NCBI GenBank assembly: GCA_023230505.1
Contig: JALNXF010000002.1
Location: forward strand, 62,001-126,000
Direction: 5' to 3'
Source: Candidatus Altimarinota bacterium
GTDB taxonomy: Bacteria > Patescibacteriota > Gracilibacteria > BD1-5 > UBA2023
DNA length: 64,000 bases
The first letter of the stretch is position 1. Every line of letters begins with the position of its first letter. The notes under the pieces were generated by a model that saw only the letters and a list, made by a program, of their open reading frames with translations, did no database searches and had not been told where the DNA came from. Of the stretch, positions 41,858 to 51,654 are shown piece after piece. The position numbers and the translations under genes are program-made.

Positions 41858-43342
41858 ATGACAACTAATTTTAATGCAGAGGCTTACAAAGAAAGACAGA
41901 TGTCTTTTCCAGAAATCACTTTCGAGGAATTTGAAGCTCTCGATGATATGGAGCTTAGAAAAGAGATAGCTCAGAAAAATAAAATCCTCTCAACTGACGC
42001 GTATAATAGGACTATGACTTATTTAAAATGAGAAAAAAAATCTCGCCAAAAAGAGACTTATACACTCACTTTCCGCAAATCTCCAAATAAAGTATCTAAT
42101 GTAGTTTATTGAGTGAGAAATATTGTGAAGAAACTTTTGTGAAAAAAATTCACTCAAGCCGAGCTAGATTTTGCATCTGATTATTATGAGCAACAAGTAA
42201 AAAAATGAGCTAATTGATATTTTGATAAAAAAATGTGGCAAGAATTAGTTGTGGATGCGGGATGATATCTTCCTGTAGAAGTAAAAGCAGTGGATGATTG
42301 AACAGTATTGAGAGTATGAGAACCGGTTATGAGTATTTCTTGACCATGAGAGCTTGCTGCTGTGTTTGAACCAGAACTATTGAGAGTATTTTTCCAGAGT
42401 GTAGTAGCTACTGATATGAGATTTATCGAAAATATTATCTGAGCTGGAAGAGTTGTAGAATTCTGAAAAAGAGCTGCAATTAACGAAAGAGCTCATATCG
42501 ATGCGGTGGAAGCATTGTATGTATGAGGATGATTGACTTGAACTTCAAATGATATCGCCTGAGCTGCAATTCCTCAAGTGAATTCTTCTTGAACTACGGC
42601 TCATAGATATTTGGCTTGTTATAGCACAGAAGACGAGGCATTTAGAAATGCGATAGAAAAAACTGATAAAGTAGCGCTCTTGGTAGATTTAGTAGATAGT
42701 TACAAATGAATAGATAAAATAATAGCCTTAAAGAAAGAATACAGAGCAAAATGAAAAACTATTTGGATGAGACTGGATAGCTGAGATCTAGTAGATCAGG
42801 CACTTTACGCTCTAAAAAGGCAAAAAGAAGAATGATTATTAGATCCTCTAAAAGATAAAATAGTAGTGGCTGACATAAGTAATGTGGATAAAATAAGAGA
42901 AATTGAAGATAAAGTGAGAGAGATTTGATTTGATCCAAAAGATTTTATAGTTTACTGACTTGGAGGACTTCTCGTAATAAAAAATAAACTAAGAGATAGT
43001 GTATCTGCTGCCTTTAAGCTCACAAAAACAGAGGAATTTGATACATGAAAATTATCAAATGACGCCTGAAAAGAGGCAATTCCATGAGAACTAAATGTAG
43101 AAATAAGAGCAGACGCTAGATATATTGTCCAGGAAGATGAGCTAGTTTTATGAGAAAGACTTCTTAAAACAGTTTATAATAATTGAAAATTATTTTTTGA
43201 GTGAAATGATATAGAAGCTCTCGACAAAGCAAGACAGAGATTAATAGAAAGCGAGAAATTAGCCCTATTACCCACTAAAAAAAGTGAAAAAACTCAAGCG
43301 TTGCAAAAGGAGGTTAAGGAGAGATTTATGAAAGTGGCGTAA
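41858..43342 (+). CDS. pncB: Nicotinate phosphoribosyltransferase
   Basis: 494 residues, normal length. FQSVVATDMRFIENIIGAGR lies before the characteristic active-site block QVNSSGTTAHRYLACYSTED, whose His is the phosphorylated residue in known PncB. A further conserved block is MRLDSGDLVDQ. The enzyme makes nicotinate mononucleotide from nicotinate and PRPP, consuming ATP. Co-transcribed with pncA. Host code with many UGA. Confidence 0.95.
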
Positions 43343-43409
43343 GATTTGCATTTTTTAGCAAAAAATGGTAATATGAAAACATATAATTTATTTATTAATT
43401 TTATTTATT

Positions 43410-45815
43410 ATGAATGAGGATTTAAAGGGGATTAATTCAGTAGAATGAACTAAAAATACCACTATTAAAAAAGTTAAAACTAATTTTAATTGATTAATTT
43501 CTAATCTTCTTATATCACAAAATCCAGTAAATTTAATAGAAGATATTGTTAAAAATTATCCTGAAATTTCTTGGCTTACAGGCGATACAGCAAGTACACC
43601 AGAATCATGAAAACCTAATTCTAATTTAACTATATGAGAACAAATATTTCCAAATATAGATAAAAAAAATCTTATAGAGTTTAATAGAACTGTTGTTGGC
43701 ATACTGGTTTTACAATGGATTTTGCAAGATGATTATGAAAATTTTACAGCTTGTCAAAAAGATAATATAAAACTTTCCAAAGAAAGTTTTATAGAATTAA
43801 AAAAATATATACAAAGTATTCTTCCTGATAAAGGGGCAATAGACGCAATGATTGTATATATGGTTATTAATGATTTAACAAAAATTAAATCTATAGTTTC
43901 TGAGATTCAAAAAAAATCAAAAATAGAAGAAATAGATCATGATAAGCTTTTACTCGTAGCCCTAAGAGATCATGCTGAAATTTCTCCTAGCTTTCAAAGG
44001 CTTTCTCCAAAATATCAAAATTTGATCTTAAATTGACTGGGTGCGGAATTTAATATTGGACAATTTATTCAAGGAGAAAATGTTCCGGCAAACTTATCTT
44101 GATTAAAAGGTATTGATGAAGACAGTCTTAGATTTTATTTATTACATGCTTTATGTGATATTGCCTGAGCAGCAGGACAATTTGTACAAAATTGATCAGC
44201 AGTAATGACAGAACCTACCTATCAATGATTTAAACAATCAATTAGTGCTTTAGAAAAAATAAGTGATAATGAAAATTTAGAATCTGTATATAATGATTAT
44301 TTATTACAAAAGTCTAACTGATTAGAATTGGATATTAATAATCCAACTGAAAGAGTTATTACAAGAATTTGTTGTATGTTACGCTATTCAAACCCTGAAC
44401 AAGCCAATATAGTAAAACAAGTATTTGAAAACTTACCAAAAAATGTACAAATTATTTTAGAAATGGAACTTAATAAAAATGGGATTAATGATGGTTTTAC
44501 AACTTTAATATACTATTCACTAGCATTACTTGCAAATATAGAAAAAAGTATGAATAATAATATTCAGGAGGCATTAACATTAGGATTAATAACACTTGCT
44601 CGTATTTATCAAGAAGCTAGAATTAATCTTAAAAATAGGGAAGGAAATTGAGTTTATACAGTTATGGCTTCTAATATAGCTAAAATAGCGAATGAAAATC
44701 CGAGTGATTTATTGAAAAATGAAATTCAATTAAAATCCGTGTGACAAGATGCAGAAATTGATATGAAGCCATTTTCAACAATTGATAAAGAAAAATTTTA
44801 TCAAATTTCTAATCTTTCTGAAATTCCATGAAAAATAATTCTTCCAATTGGAATAGGTTGAGGTTCTGATGTAATTCAGTCTGCACAATTAGCTAAATTA
44901 TTAAAAGAAGTATGAAAGCAAATACCAGCTGTTGTTTCTGTAAGAACAAATAAAACAGGCTCACAATGAATAAATAGTAAAATATGAGAAGATAGGACTC
45001 CTAAAAATGCAAAACAAATTTCTGATGGTGTATACTTAATAAACTCAGATACACAAATGAAAGGAAGGTCCGTTGAACCAATTATTGCTGATGAAATTCC
45101 AACATTTTTAATTTTAATTAAAGAAGGTATTGATTTAACAAGCCAAATTAAAATAATTAGTCAATATTTAGGAGGTATAGATACAATTATTGGTGTTGAT
45201 ACTGGGTGAGATGCACTATATTCATCAACCTGATATGATCAATCTAAAGCAACTCCCGATCAAGATATACAAGTATTGAAAGCAATAGATAATCTTCAAG
45301 ATATAAATACTTTAAGTGTTGAAATTTCTATTGGAGTTGATACCCCAGAAAATGGAGAAGATATTTTATTAAAAGCAAACGCAAAATATTTTGAACCTAA
45401 TAATACACAATCAAGAAGCATAATTGAACAATATAAAAAATGGGAAATGGACGGTTTGAATGAAAATCGTTTTGGAAAAACTCCGTTAAGCTGGCAAAAA
45501 GCACTTAAAGAAGAAATATGATTACAAGTAATTGATCTGCCAACAAGAGTTATTACTGATGAAAAAAATCCATGGAAAACTTTTGTAAATATTCAACCAA
45601 GTACAAAATGAATGTTTTTTATGACAACAGATAATCATTTAAAAGCAATTTGAATTAAACCTTTAATTCCATATAATTTTACTCAAGATTGAGATATGAT
45701 AAAATGACCAGATTTTAATAAAGTTGCTAGAAATGGGATAATTATAACACCAGATTGAGATTTTTATGAAGAAGAAATTTGAAGTAATTTATTAAGAAAA
45801 ACTATTGATTTATAA
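43410..45815 (+). CDS. Large protein of unknown function, possible DUF1152-like C-terminal domain
   Basis: 801 residues. The N-terminal half (~1-450) is helical, with LLHALCDIAGAAGQFVQ and GSAVMTEPTYQGFKQS near 250-275. The C-terminal half begins around residue 475 with KIILPIGIGGGSDVIQSAQL, a Gly-rich loop like the GGGGDxxxA motif I associate with DUF1152 proteins, followed by IIGVDTGGDALYSSTGYDQS, EISIGVDTPENGEDI and PDGDFYEEEI. It looks like an enzyme, perhaps binding a nucleotide. It follows pncB by ~65 bases in the same direction and may belong to the same unit. No confident function. Confidence 0.6.
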
Positions 45816-45828
45816 AATATAAATTATT

Positions 45829-46563
45829 CTATTTCAAACTCTTAAAAAGCAATTTAAAAAGTTTTTTCTGGAAATCGGCTATATCCTTGTTTTCTATAAG
45901 AATAGAAGTTTCTGTATTAAAATCAACAAAAGCAACTTTGTTCGCATAAATAGTCATTAAAATATTATCTTGAAAATCATCTATATTTTTTGGAATAATT
46001 CTCAATTCTCTTTCGAGCCTTGGCTTCTTAATGCTCGCCGCATGAGATGACATAATTACATAACGCTCTAACTCCTTTTTGTCTCTCTTCTCTCTGTAAT
46101 CTTTCGGTAAATACTGCTGGTTAATTTTCTCGACATCAGTTTCAGACGTAATACGATAAAAAATATCTCATTTATTCTGACTATCAACTATGTCACTAAA
46201 AATATTTCTTATTCATTTTGCTCATTGGTTATATATTACATTTGGTTTTTTGTCTAAGTTAGAATATTTATCAAGAAGTTGATTTATATTTCATTTATTT
46301 CTCTCCTCCATTTCCTTATATGCTTCGTTAATTTTACTAGGAGAAGCTGGAGAATAATACTTTTTCTTTCATTTTACAGAAACAAAAACAAATCCAGATT
46401 CTAGTAAATAAGGCAATAGTCTATAAAGTTGAACTCTATGAAGAGAGGTAAAATTTGTTAAATCTGAGATAGTTAATTTTCAATGTTCTAATAAAGTCAA
46501 ATAAATAAGCGCGGAATTCTTCGGAAGTCAAATTCATTCTAAAAGTGGTATAAATTTTTTCAT
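45829..46563 (-). CDS. TrmB-like winged-helix transcriptional regulator
   Basis: 244 residues. An N-terminal winged helix (~10-75) reads GLPKNSALIYLTLLEHGKLT, SDLTNFTSLHRVQLYRLLPY and ESGFVFVSVKGKKKYYSPA, the TrmB/HTH-MarR pattern. A coiled-coil linker and an effector-like domain with IYANKVAFVDFNTETSILIE follow. It is divergent from the MazG-Apt gene and converges with the 801-residue gene. The AT-rich space upstream contains GTTACATTTTGTTAC and TTGTTACAAA, possible own operators. Ligand unknown. Confidence 0.75.
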
Positions 46564-46727
46564 ATGTTACATTTTGTTACTAAATAAATTAAACTCGTTT
46601 TTCTTTTACTATAGTCATTTATATAATTTAATCAAACTTTTTTGTTACAAATAGTTTCAATTTTACAAAATATTTTATTTTTCCTTTATAGTGGGGGTGT
46701 TGTTTTACTTATTAACCCAATAAAATT

Positions 46728-47720
46728 ATGGAAGCAGTAGTATTAAAAAATCATTTATGAGAATATAAATCTATAGAAAGATTTGCTCATATAACACTTG
46801 ATGATGTAATGAACAAAGTTACTCAAGAAGTGTGAGAATTAATTGAAGCCAGTATAGAAGGAAATGATGAGGAAATGTATAAAGAAGCCGGAGATGTACT
46901 AGTTAATATATTTTCAGTAAATCATGAGCTATGAATTGATATTAATTTAGAGAAAACCACATCCGAAAAATCACCTCTTAAATTATCGGTTTTACTCGGA
47001 AAATGGAATACAAAAATCCAATCGCTTAGAAATAGATATTCAAGAGAAAAAGTAGACCTAAATGAAGTAGGGCAAATCACAAAAGATTTAGTATGAGAAG
47101 TTTTGAATTTCTCAGACCCTAGTATGTCTTTAAATCAAGTAATTGAAAGAAATGTGCAGAAATTTGATTCTCGCAAAGAACTATACAAATCACAAATTGA
47201 TTTAAAAGATTATATCTGAAATTATCCAGACTTTCCAAAACCAGGAATTAATTTTAAAGATATTTCTCCAATGTTACAATCAAAAGAAGCTCTAAGATAT
47301 GCAGTACTAGAAATGGCTCAAAAATGCAGTGAATCCGATGTAATAGTATGACTTGATGCTAGGGGATTTATATTCGGAAGCTTAGTTGCAAAAAACCTTG
47401 GAAAACCATTTGTAATGCTAAGAAAAAAATGAAAGCTTCCAGGAGCTACTCGCGAAATATCTTACTGATTAGAATATTGAAAAGATATACTCGAAATACA
47501 GTCTGGAGTAATCCAGAAATGACAAAAAGTATCAGTAATAGATGATTTACTCGCAACTGGTGGAACTGTAAAAGCTGCAATAGACTTAGTAGAGTGAGAA
47601 TGATGAGAAATAAACAACCTTGTATTTGCAATCTCTCTAGACGAAAAATGACTTGTAAAACTCGACTCAAGAAAAAAAGTGGCTTGATATAAAATAGATA
47701 GTCTGGTATCGTATGTATAA
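46728..47720 (+). CDS. MazG-like pyrophosphohydrolase fused to adenine phosphoribosyltransferase
   Basis: 330 residues. Residues ~10-65 look like an all-alpha NTP pyrophosphohydrolase: KVTQEVGELIEASIEGNDEE (ExxE) and YKEAGDVLVNIFSVN (ExxD). Another helical stretch follows. From ~165 the adenine phosphoribosyltransferase reads YPDFPKPGINFKDISPML, VGLDARGFIFGSLVA and the PRPP loop VSVIDDLLATGGTVKAA. The combination would clean non-canonical or surplus NTPs and recapture adenine with PRPP. The next gene is a PRPP synthetase. The fusion is not one I know as common. Confidence 0.85.
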
Positions 47721-47741
47721 TAATTTTTAACCTAAAAAACT

Positions 47742-48605
47742 ATGAAAACTGTAATTACTCATCCAAACTTTGATTATTTGTGAGATAAAATAGCTCTAGA
47801 CAACAATATAGACAGAGCAAATGTAAGCTTTGAAAAATTCGAAGATGGATGGCCAAATATTTTTATAAATTGAGTAAAAGAATTAGTAGAACACAAGGAA
47901 ATTACCTACATTTGAGATTTCTCAAAAAGTGAAGATTTATTTCTAAACTTCGCAGCAATTAGATGAATACTTGATTATTATGCGAATAAAGTAAGAGTAA
48001 TCCTGCCTTATTTTCCAGTCGGAACTATGGAGAGAATAGACACAAAATGACAAGTGGCAACAGCTAGATATTACGCAGATATTATGAGTCAATTTCCATT
48101 TGCCAGAGAATCAAAAACTTCAATTCATATATTTGATATTCACGCGCTAGTTGAGAGATTTTTATTTGATTCTCATAGTGTAAATGTAGAAATCCATACT
48201 GCAATGAGCTTGCTTAGGGAAGAAATAAAATGAAAAAGTATAGTTTTTCCTGATGAAGGAGCACTAAAAAGATTTTGAAAAGATTTTAAAGATCAAGACA
48301 TAATAGTTTGCTCAAAAGTAAGAAATTGAGACAAAAGAGATATCACTATAAAAGAATGAGATCCAAAATGAAAAGACGTAATAATAATTGATGATCTCAT
48401 CCAGACTGGTTGAACTATCAAAAAAACGGCCGAGAAACTAAGAGAACTCGGAGCAAAAAGTGTCAGCTCTTATGCGACTCACTGAGTTTTCCCAAATAAT
48501 TCTCACATAGATCTCGCCAAATCTTTAGATAAACTAATAGTAACAGATACAATTCCTGCCAACATCAAAAGAGCCGAAGAAGTTGTAAATATGGAAGTGT
48601 TTAGT
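47742..48605 (+). CDS. prs: Ribose-phosphate pyrophosphokinase, C-terminus shortened by apparent frameshift
   Basis: 287 residues up to TAG at 48603-48605. VRVILPYFPVGTMERIDTKG resembles the class II-like (FPTGTSER) Prs enzymes rather than FPYARQDRK. The PRPP loop is VIIIDDLIQTGGTIKKT. SIHIFDIHA is the ribose-5-phosphate/catalytic His region. It makes PRPP for pncB and apt. After EVVNMEV the frame reads Phe-stop through TTTT. With one T fewer it would continue SIKGLVEKIMFHD to TAG at 48643-48645, a typical Prs ending. Either a homopolymer error or a real shortening of ~14 residues. Confidence 0.85.
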
Positions 48606-48651
48606 ATAAAATGATTAGTAGAAAAAATTATGTTTCATGATTAGAAAGGCA

Positions 48652-48687
48652 AAAAGTCCCGCACTTACGAGTGCGGGACTTTTTTAT
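48652..48687 (+). terminator. Terminator after prs
   Basis: AAAAAGTCCCGCACT pairs with AGTGCGGGACTTTTTT across TACG. Confidence 0.92.
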
Positions 48688-48779
48688 TGTCTTCCTATCT
48701 CCTCCAAGATAGGATAAATTTACCTCCTTTTGGTAAAAAATCTTGTCTTACATCTTGTATTTTGTAGATTGAAAAGAAA

Positions 48780-49448
48780 TTACTTCATGTACTTGGCGAC
48801 GTCATCGTCAGAGACGGGAGCCTGAGCATATTTCTGTTCCAGGGCAACCCCGGGAGCCGAAATGTTGGCCATTTCTTCGGCTGCTTCTGCCTGAGCTTGA
48901 GCATGGATTGCATCTTGCTTGAGCTGTCCGAGCTTGCCCAGGGCCGAGTTGTTATCGGTAAGGGCATTAGAGGCTTCCGCCAGACCCTGACGAATCTTGG
49001 AGCCGGTAATAACGGCGGCGAGCTGGACCTGATCGGTCTTGGCCGTTGCGATACGATCGCGGGCAGCACTCAGATTGGATCTCAGTTTGGCCAGCTGAAC
49101 TTCATTGGCGTTGATAGTGCCAGTAAAAGTTGCGACGGTCGATTGAGCCTTTGCCTTTTCGGCAAGTGCCTGTCGAACATCATCCACGTTCTTGGCTGCA
49201 CCGGCCTGCTGAGCAAGACGCTCATATTTGGCGATTTCCGCTTCCGCGAGAGCCTTCTGAGCGATGATTTCGTTATTGCTGGCAACCAGTGCGGTCACGG
49301 ATGCGGTATGACGACGGACCTCTTCTTCCGCGGCTTTGATTACATCCTTGCCGTCCGCGACAGGATCGCGGAGCTTCTCGGCGGTTTCTTCATCAAGACG
49401 ATTTCCCTTTTTGAGAAGTTGTTTCAAGGTTTCTATTCCAAATGCCAT
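48780..49448 (-). CDS. PspA/IM30-family protein (YjfJ-like)
   Basis: 222 residues, Ala-rich and almost entirely helical coiled coil, starting MAFGIETLKQLLKKGNRLDE. The pattern of AEAEIAKYERLAQQAGAAKN and LRSNLSAARDRIATAKTDQ matches PspA/IM30 ESCRT-III-like envelope proteins, nearest the YjfJ branch. It is the last of four minus-strand genes in the order secreted protein, DUF2491, DUF2170, PspA. GC-rich codons, GGN glycines, no TGA. Role: membrane binding and protection under envelope stress, by family. Confidence 0.8.
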   Translation of the reverse strand: MAFGIETLKQLLKKGNRLDEETAEKLRDPVADGKDVIKAAEEEVRRHTASVTALVASNNEIIAQKALAEAEIAKYERLAQQAGAAKNVDDVRQALAEKAKAQSTVATFTGTINANEVQLAKLRSNLSAARDRIATAKTDQVQLAAVITGSKIRQGLAEASNALTDNNSALGKLGQLKQDAIHAQAQAEAAEEMANISAPGVALEQKYAQAPVSDDDVAKYMK

Positions 49449-49513
49449 AGTCGTATCCTCTGTATGTTTTTTATCTTAAAAATCATTAATCATCACTACC
49501 AGACAAAGGCTTT

Positions 49514-49918
49514 TTAGCCGAAAAGCTTGTCGTGAGCCACGAGGGCAGCACGCAAGGAATCCAGACTGGAGCCGAGTTCTTCCTCAGAGAGATCGCCGAC
49601 CATAAGGGAATCGATGAGCACAAAATGTGCGGATTCATCGTTTTCACCGGACACCATGGCATACGCATATGGCAGGATGGCAACATTCTGTTTCAGAAGA
49701 AGCAAGGACTGCTTCAGGAGTTCCTCGGGATCAGCAGATCCGTCGAAGTGAGCCACCTCGCAGGAAATGGTGAGCTTGGATTCTTCCATGGTCATGATGA
49801 CCGGTCGGGAGCCCATAACGATGCCGACGATTCCCTCAGAAAGGATCTGGGCAGTGTTGCCACGCTTTTCTTCAAGAAAACGTACGAGATCTTCGGGGTT
49901 TTGAATGTTTTCATTCAT
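49514..49918 (-). CDS. DUF2170 family protein (YjfI-like)
   Basis: 134 residues, the normal YjfI size. It starts MNENIQNPEDLVRFLEEKRG and contains SRPVIMTMEESKLTISCEVA and YAMVSGENDESAHFVLIDSL. In Enterobacteria yjfI sits beside the PspA-like yjfJ and DUF2491 yjfK, as here. Function unknown; it may be a cytosolic partner of the PspA-like protein. AAGGAGA precedes the ATG. No internal TGA. Confidence 0.75.
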   Translation of the reverse strand: MNENIQNPEDLVRFLEEKRGNTAQILSEGIVGIVMGSRPVIMTMEESKLTISCEVAHFDGSADPEELLKQSLLLLKQNVAILPYAYAMVSGENDESAHFVLIDSLMVGDLSEEELGSSLDSLRAALVAHDKLFG

Positions 49919-49947
49919 GGGAATTCTCCTTGAGATTGGGTTTTTGC

Positions 49948-50625
49948 CTAGCAGGCGAGAACTTGGAATTCATTGTTTTTGATTTCATGTCCGTACCAGA
50001 GGGTCACAAGACCTCCTAAGTCAGACTCCGCAGAACCTACTTCCAGGAAAAGTGCCTGGTTGGGTACTTCCGGATTGGTCTGCTTACCTGCTTCAAGAGC
50101 ATACTCACAGACCGTTGCAAGCAAGGGATAGTTAATTCCACTTGCGGCTGGGATTTGACGGAATTCACCATCGTACTCGCCAGGTTGTTTCCTGATGTAG
50201 GTAAGATCACCAATGGCAAATGCGCCAGTATAGCGCAAATCATTGAGACCGGTAAGACCAGGTGGTTGGTCGAAAAACACGTGCTCGGTGTCAGATACCC
50301 AGAGAGACGCATTTTTCATAAGGTCATCACGGTTTCCCTTGAGAAACTTCGGATCCTCATCATAAATGCGCACACCAAAGGTATCATCGACGATCTTGGC
50401 GAAAATAATCTTACGGAAAGTTTCCGATTCGCCAGTAATATCGCAGATGATAATCTGAGCCAGGCCTCCGTTGGCCTCGATGGTCTCAATCTGGTTAATC
50501 TTGCGATCAACAGGTTTGAGACCGAGACCGGTCTTCATCTGAAGGATGAGCGTGCGCTCATCAGTCAGGGTGACAAAATCACCTTTTTTGAGTCTTTTCA
50601 GACCCGGAATGGTTGTTATCTCCAT
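49948..50625 (-). CDS. DUF2491 family protein (YjfK-like)
   Basis: 225 residues starting MEITTIPGLKRLKKGDFVTL. Segments IYDEDPKFLKGNRDD, HVFFDQPPGLTGLNDLRYTG and VTLWYGHEIKNNEFQVLAC agree with YjfK in length and pattern. It is second in the four-gene row and ends with TAG. GGAGAAAAAT precedes the ATG. Role unknown. Glycines are GGN only. Confidence 0.75.
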   Translation of the reverse strand: MEITTIPGLKRLKKGDFVTLTDERTLILQMKTGLGLKPVDRKINQIETIEANGGLAQIIICDITGESETFRKIIFAKIVDDTFGVRIYDEDPKFLKGNRDDLMKNASLWVSDTEHVFFDQPPGLTGLNDLRYTGAFAIGDLTYIRKQPGEYDGEFRQIPAASGINYPLLATVCEYALEAGKQTNPEVPNQALFLEVGSAESDLGGLVTLWYGHEIKNNEFQVLAC

Positions 50626-50657
50626 ATTTTTCTCCTGAGCTAGGGTTTTTCAGATTT

Positions 50658-51476
50658 TCACGGAATTTCCTTGAGCCTTTTGATTACGACAATCCCACCA
50701 ATGACCAGCACAAGTGCGATTACGGTCATAAGAAGGAAGTAGCCGACACCATGACTCTGCTGAACAACCACTGGCTGAACAACGGCGTAATTATTGCGAC
50801 TCATCAACATATTCATCATCGCAACATCGCGCATGGCATCGTACATAATCCATGCTCCACTCGGGCCATAATAGCCGTAGCCACCGTTTCCTTGGTTGTA
50901 GACAACTGTAACATTTCTGTTGCCATCCTTAAAGGTAGCTGGAATGTGCTCCGGACGAGTGGCGGGCTCGCGGTCAAACTTGTTCGTATACTGTGTGGCA
51001 TACTTTTGCTTGAACGCTGTCTGTGCAGCTTCACGGCTGGTAAACTGTGTGCCAGACATTGTAGCTTTGTTTGCCAGGGCCTGATCGGTCTTGCTCATAG
51101 CCGCCGGAGCAGTGGAAGTTGCGGGCTTGGTGTAAACCGGAGCAGGAGCTGGGGTTGCAGGCTTGGTGTAAGCCGATGGAGTAGCTGTCGGAATTGCAGG
51201 CTTGGTGTAAGCCGATGGAGTAGCTGTCGGAATTGCAGGCTTAACATACGGAGTAGGGGTTGGAGTTGTGGGTTTGGTATAGACTGGGGTAGGAGTAGAT
51301 ACCCGAACCGGAGCTGGAGAAGGAGAACGGAAAGAAGTTACAGTTGCTCTTCCTCCTCCACCACCACTACCTCCAATACTGCCAGCACGTGCATCGGCAT
51401 TACCGGCACTTACACCGGAGATGACAAACAGGGACAGTACAAACGATGCGATTAACTTATTAAACGGTGTTTTCAT
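50658..51476 (-). CDS. Secreted or membrane protein with Pro/Thr repeats, cassette D; UGA-terminated
   Basis: 272 residues. An N-terminal signal peptide (LIASFVLSLFVISGVSAG) is followed by a Gly stretch and a Pro/Thr/Ala-rich region with tandem YTKPAIPTATPSA units. The second half is soluble, with FTSREAAQTAFKQKYATQYT and NQGNGGYGYYGPSGAW, then a C-terminal membrane helix (YFLLMTVIALVLVIGGIVVI). It ends at TGA (complement of 50658-50660). Under host code this would read on as Gly-Lys-Ser-Glu-Lys-Pro to TAG at 50640-50642. First gene of the YjfIJK-like cassette; GGAGGAAT precedes the ATG. Confidence 0.75.
   Translation of the reverse strand: MKTPFNKLIASFVLSLFVISGVSAGNADARAGSIGGSGGGGGRATVTSFRSPSPAPVRVSTPTPVYTKPTTPTPTPYVKPAIPTATPSAYTKPAIPTATPSAYTKPATPAPAPVYTKPATSTAPAAMSKTDQALANKATMSGTQFTSREAAQTAFKQKYATQYTNKFDREPATRPEHIPATFKDGNRNVTVVYNQGNGGYGYYGPSGAWIMYDAMRDVAMMNMLMSRNNYAVVQPVVVQQSHGVGYFLLMTVIALVLVIGGIVVIKRLKEIP
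51160..51237 (-). repeat. Two tandem 39-bp units in the Pro/Thr region
   Basis: Two identical 39-bp copies (51160-51198 and 51199-51237) each encode 13 residues, YTKPAIPTATPSA-type. Length is a multiple of three, so copy number can vary without frame loss. Confidence 0.85.
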
Positions 51477-51654
51477 GGTATTCCTCCAATATGGAATGGG
51501 TTGGTTGAATTCTTAGAGAATTCATTGTTTCTGGTTGTTTACAAATTTCAATTACAAAATCTGCAATTGAAAATATAATTCCTATTTCAGTTTATATAAA
51601 ATACAAGATGTTAAAGAACTTATTTGTAAAATATTTATTTTTGTTTGTTTGTGA

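Noticed and set aside
51160..51237. CRISPR array
   Set aside because: Two adjacent identical units without spacers, inside a coding region encoding a Pro/Thr repeat.
50613..51455. Plus-strand open frame opposite the secreted protein of cassette D
   Set aside because: Ser/Arg/Cys-rich low-complexity translation reflecting the antisense of Pro/Thr repeats; no start signal.
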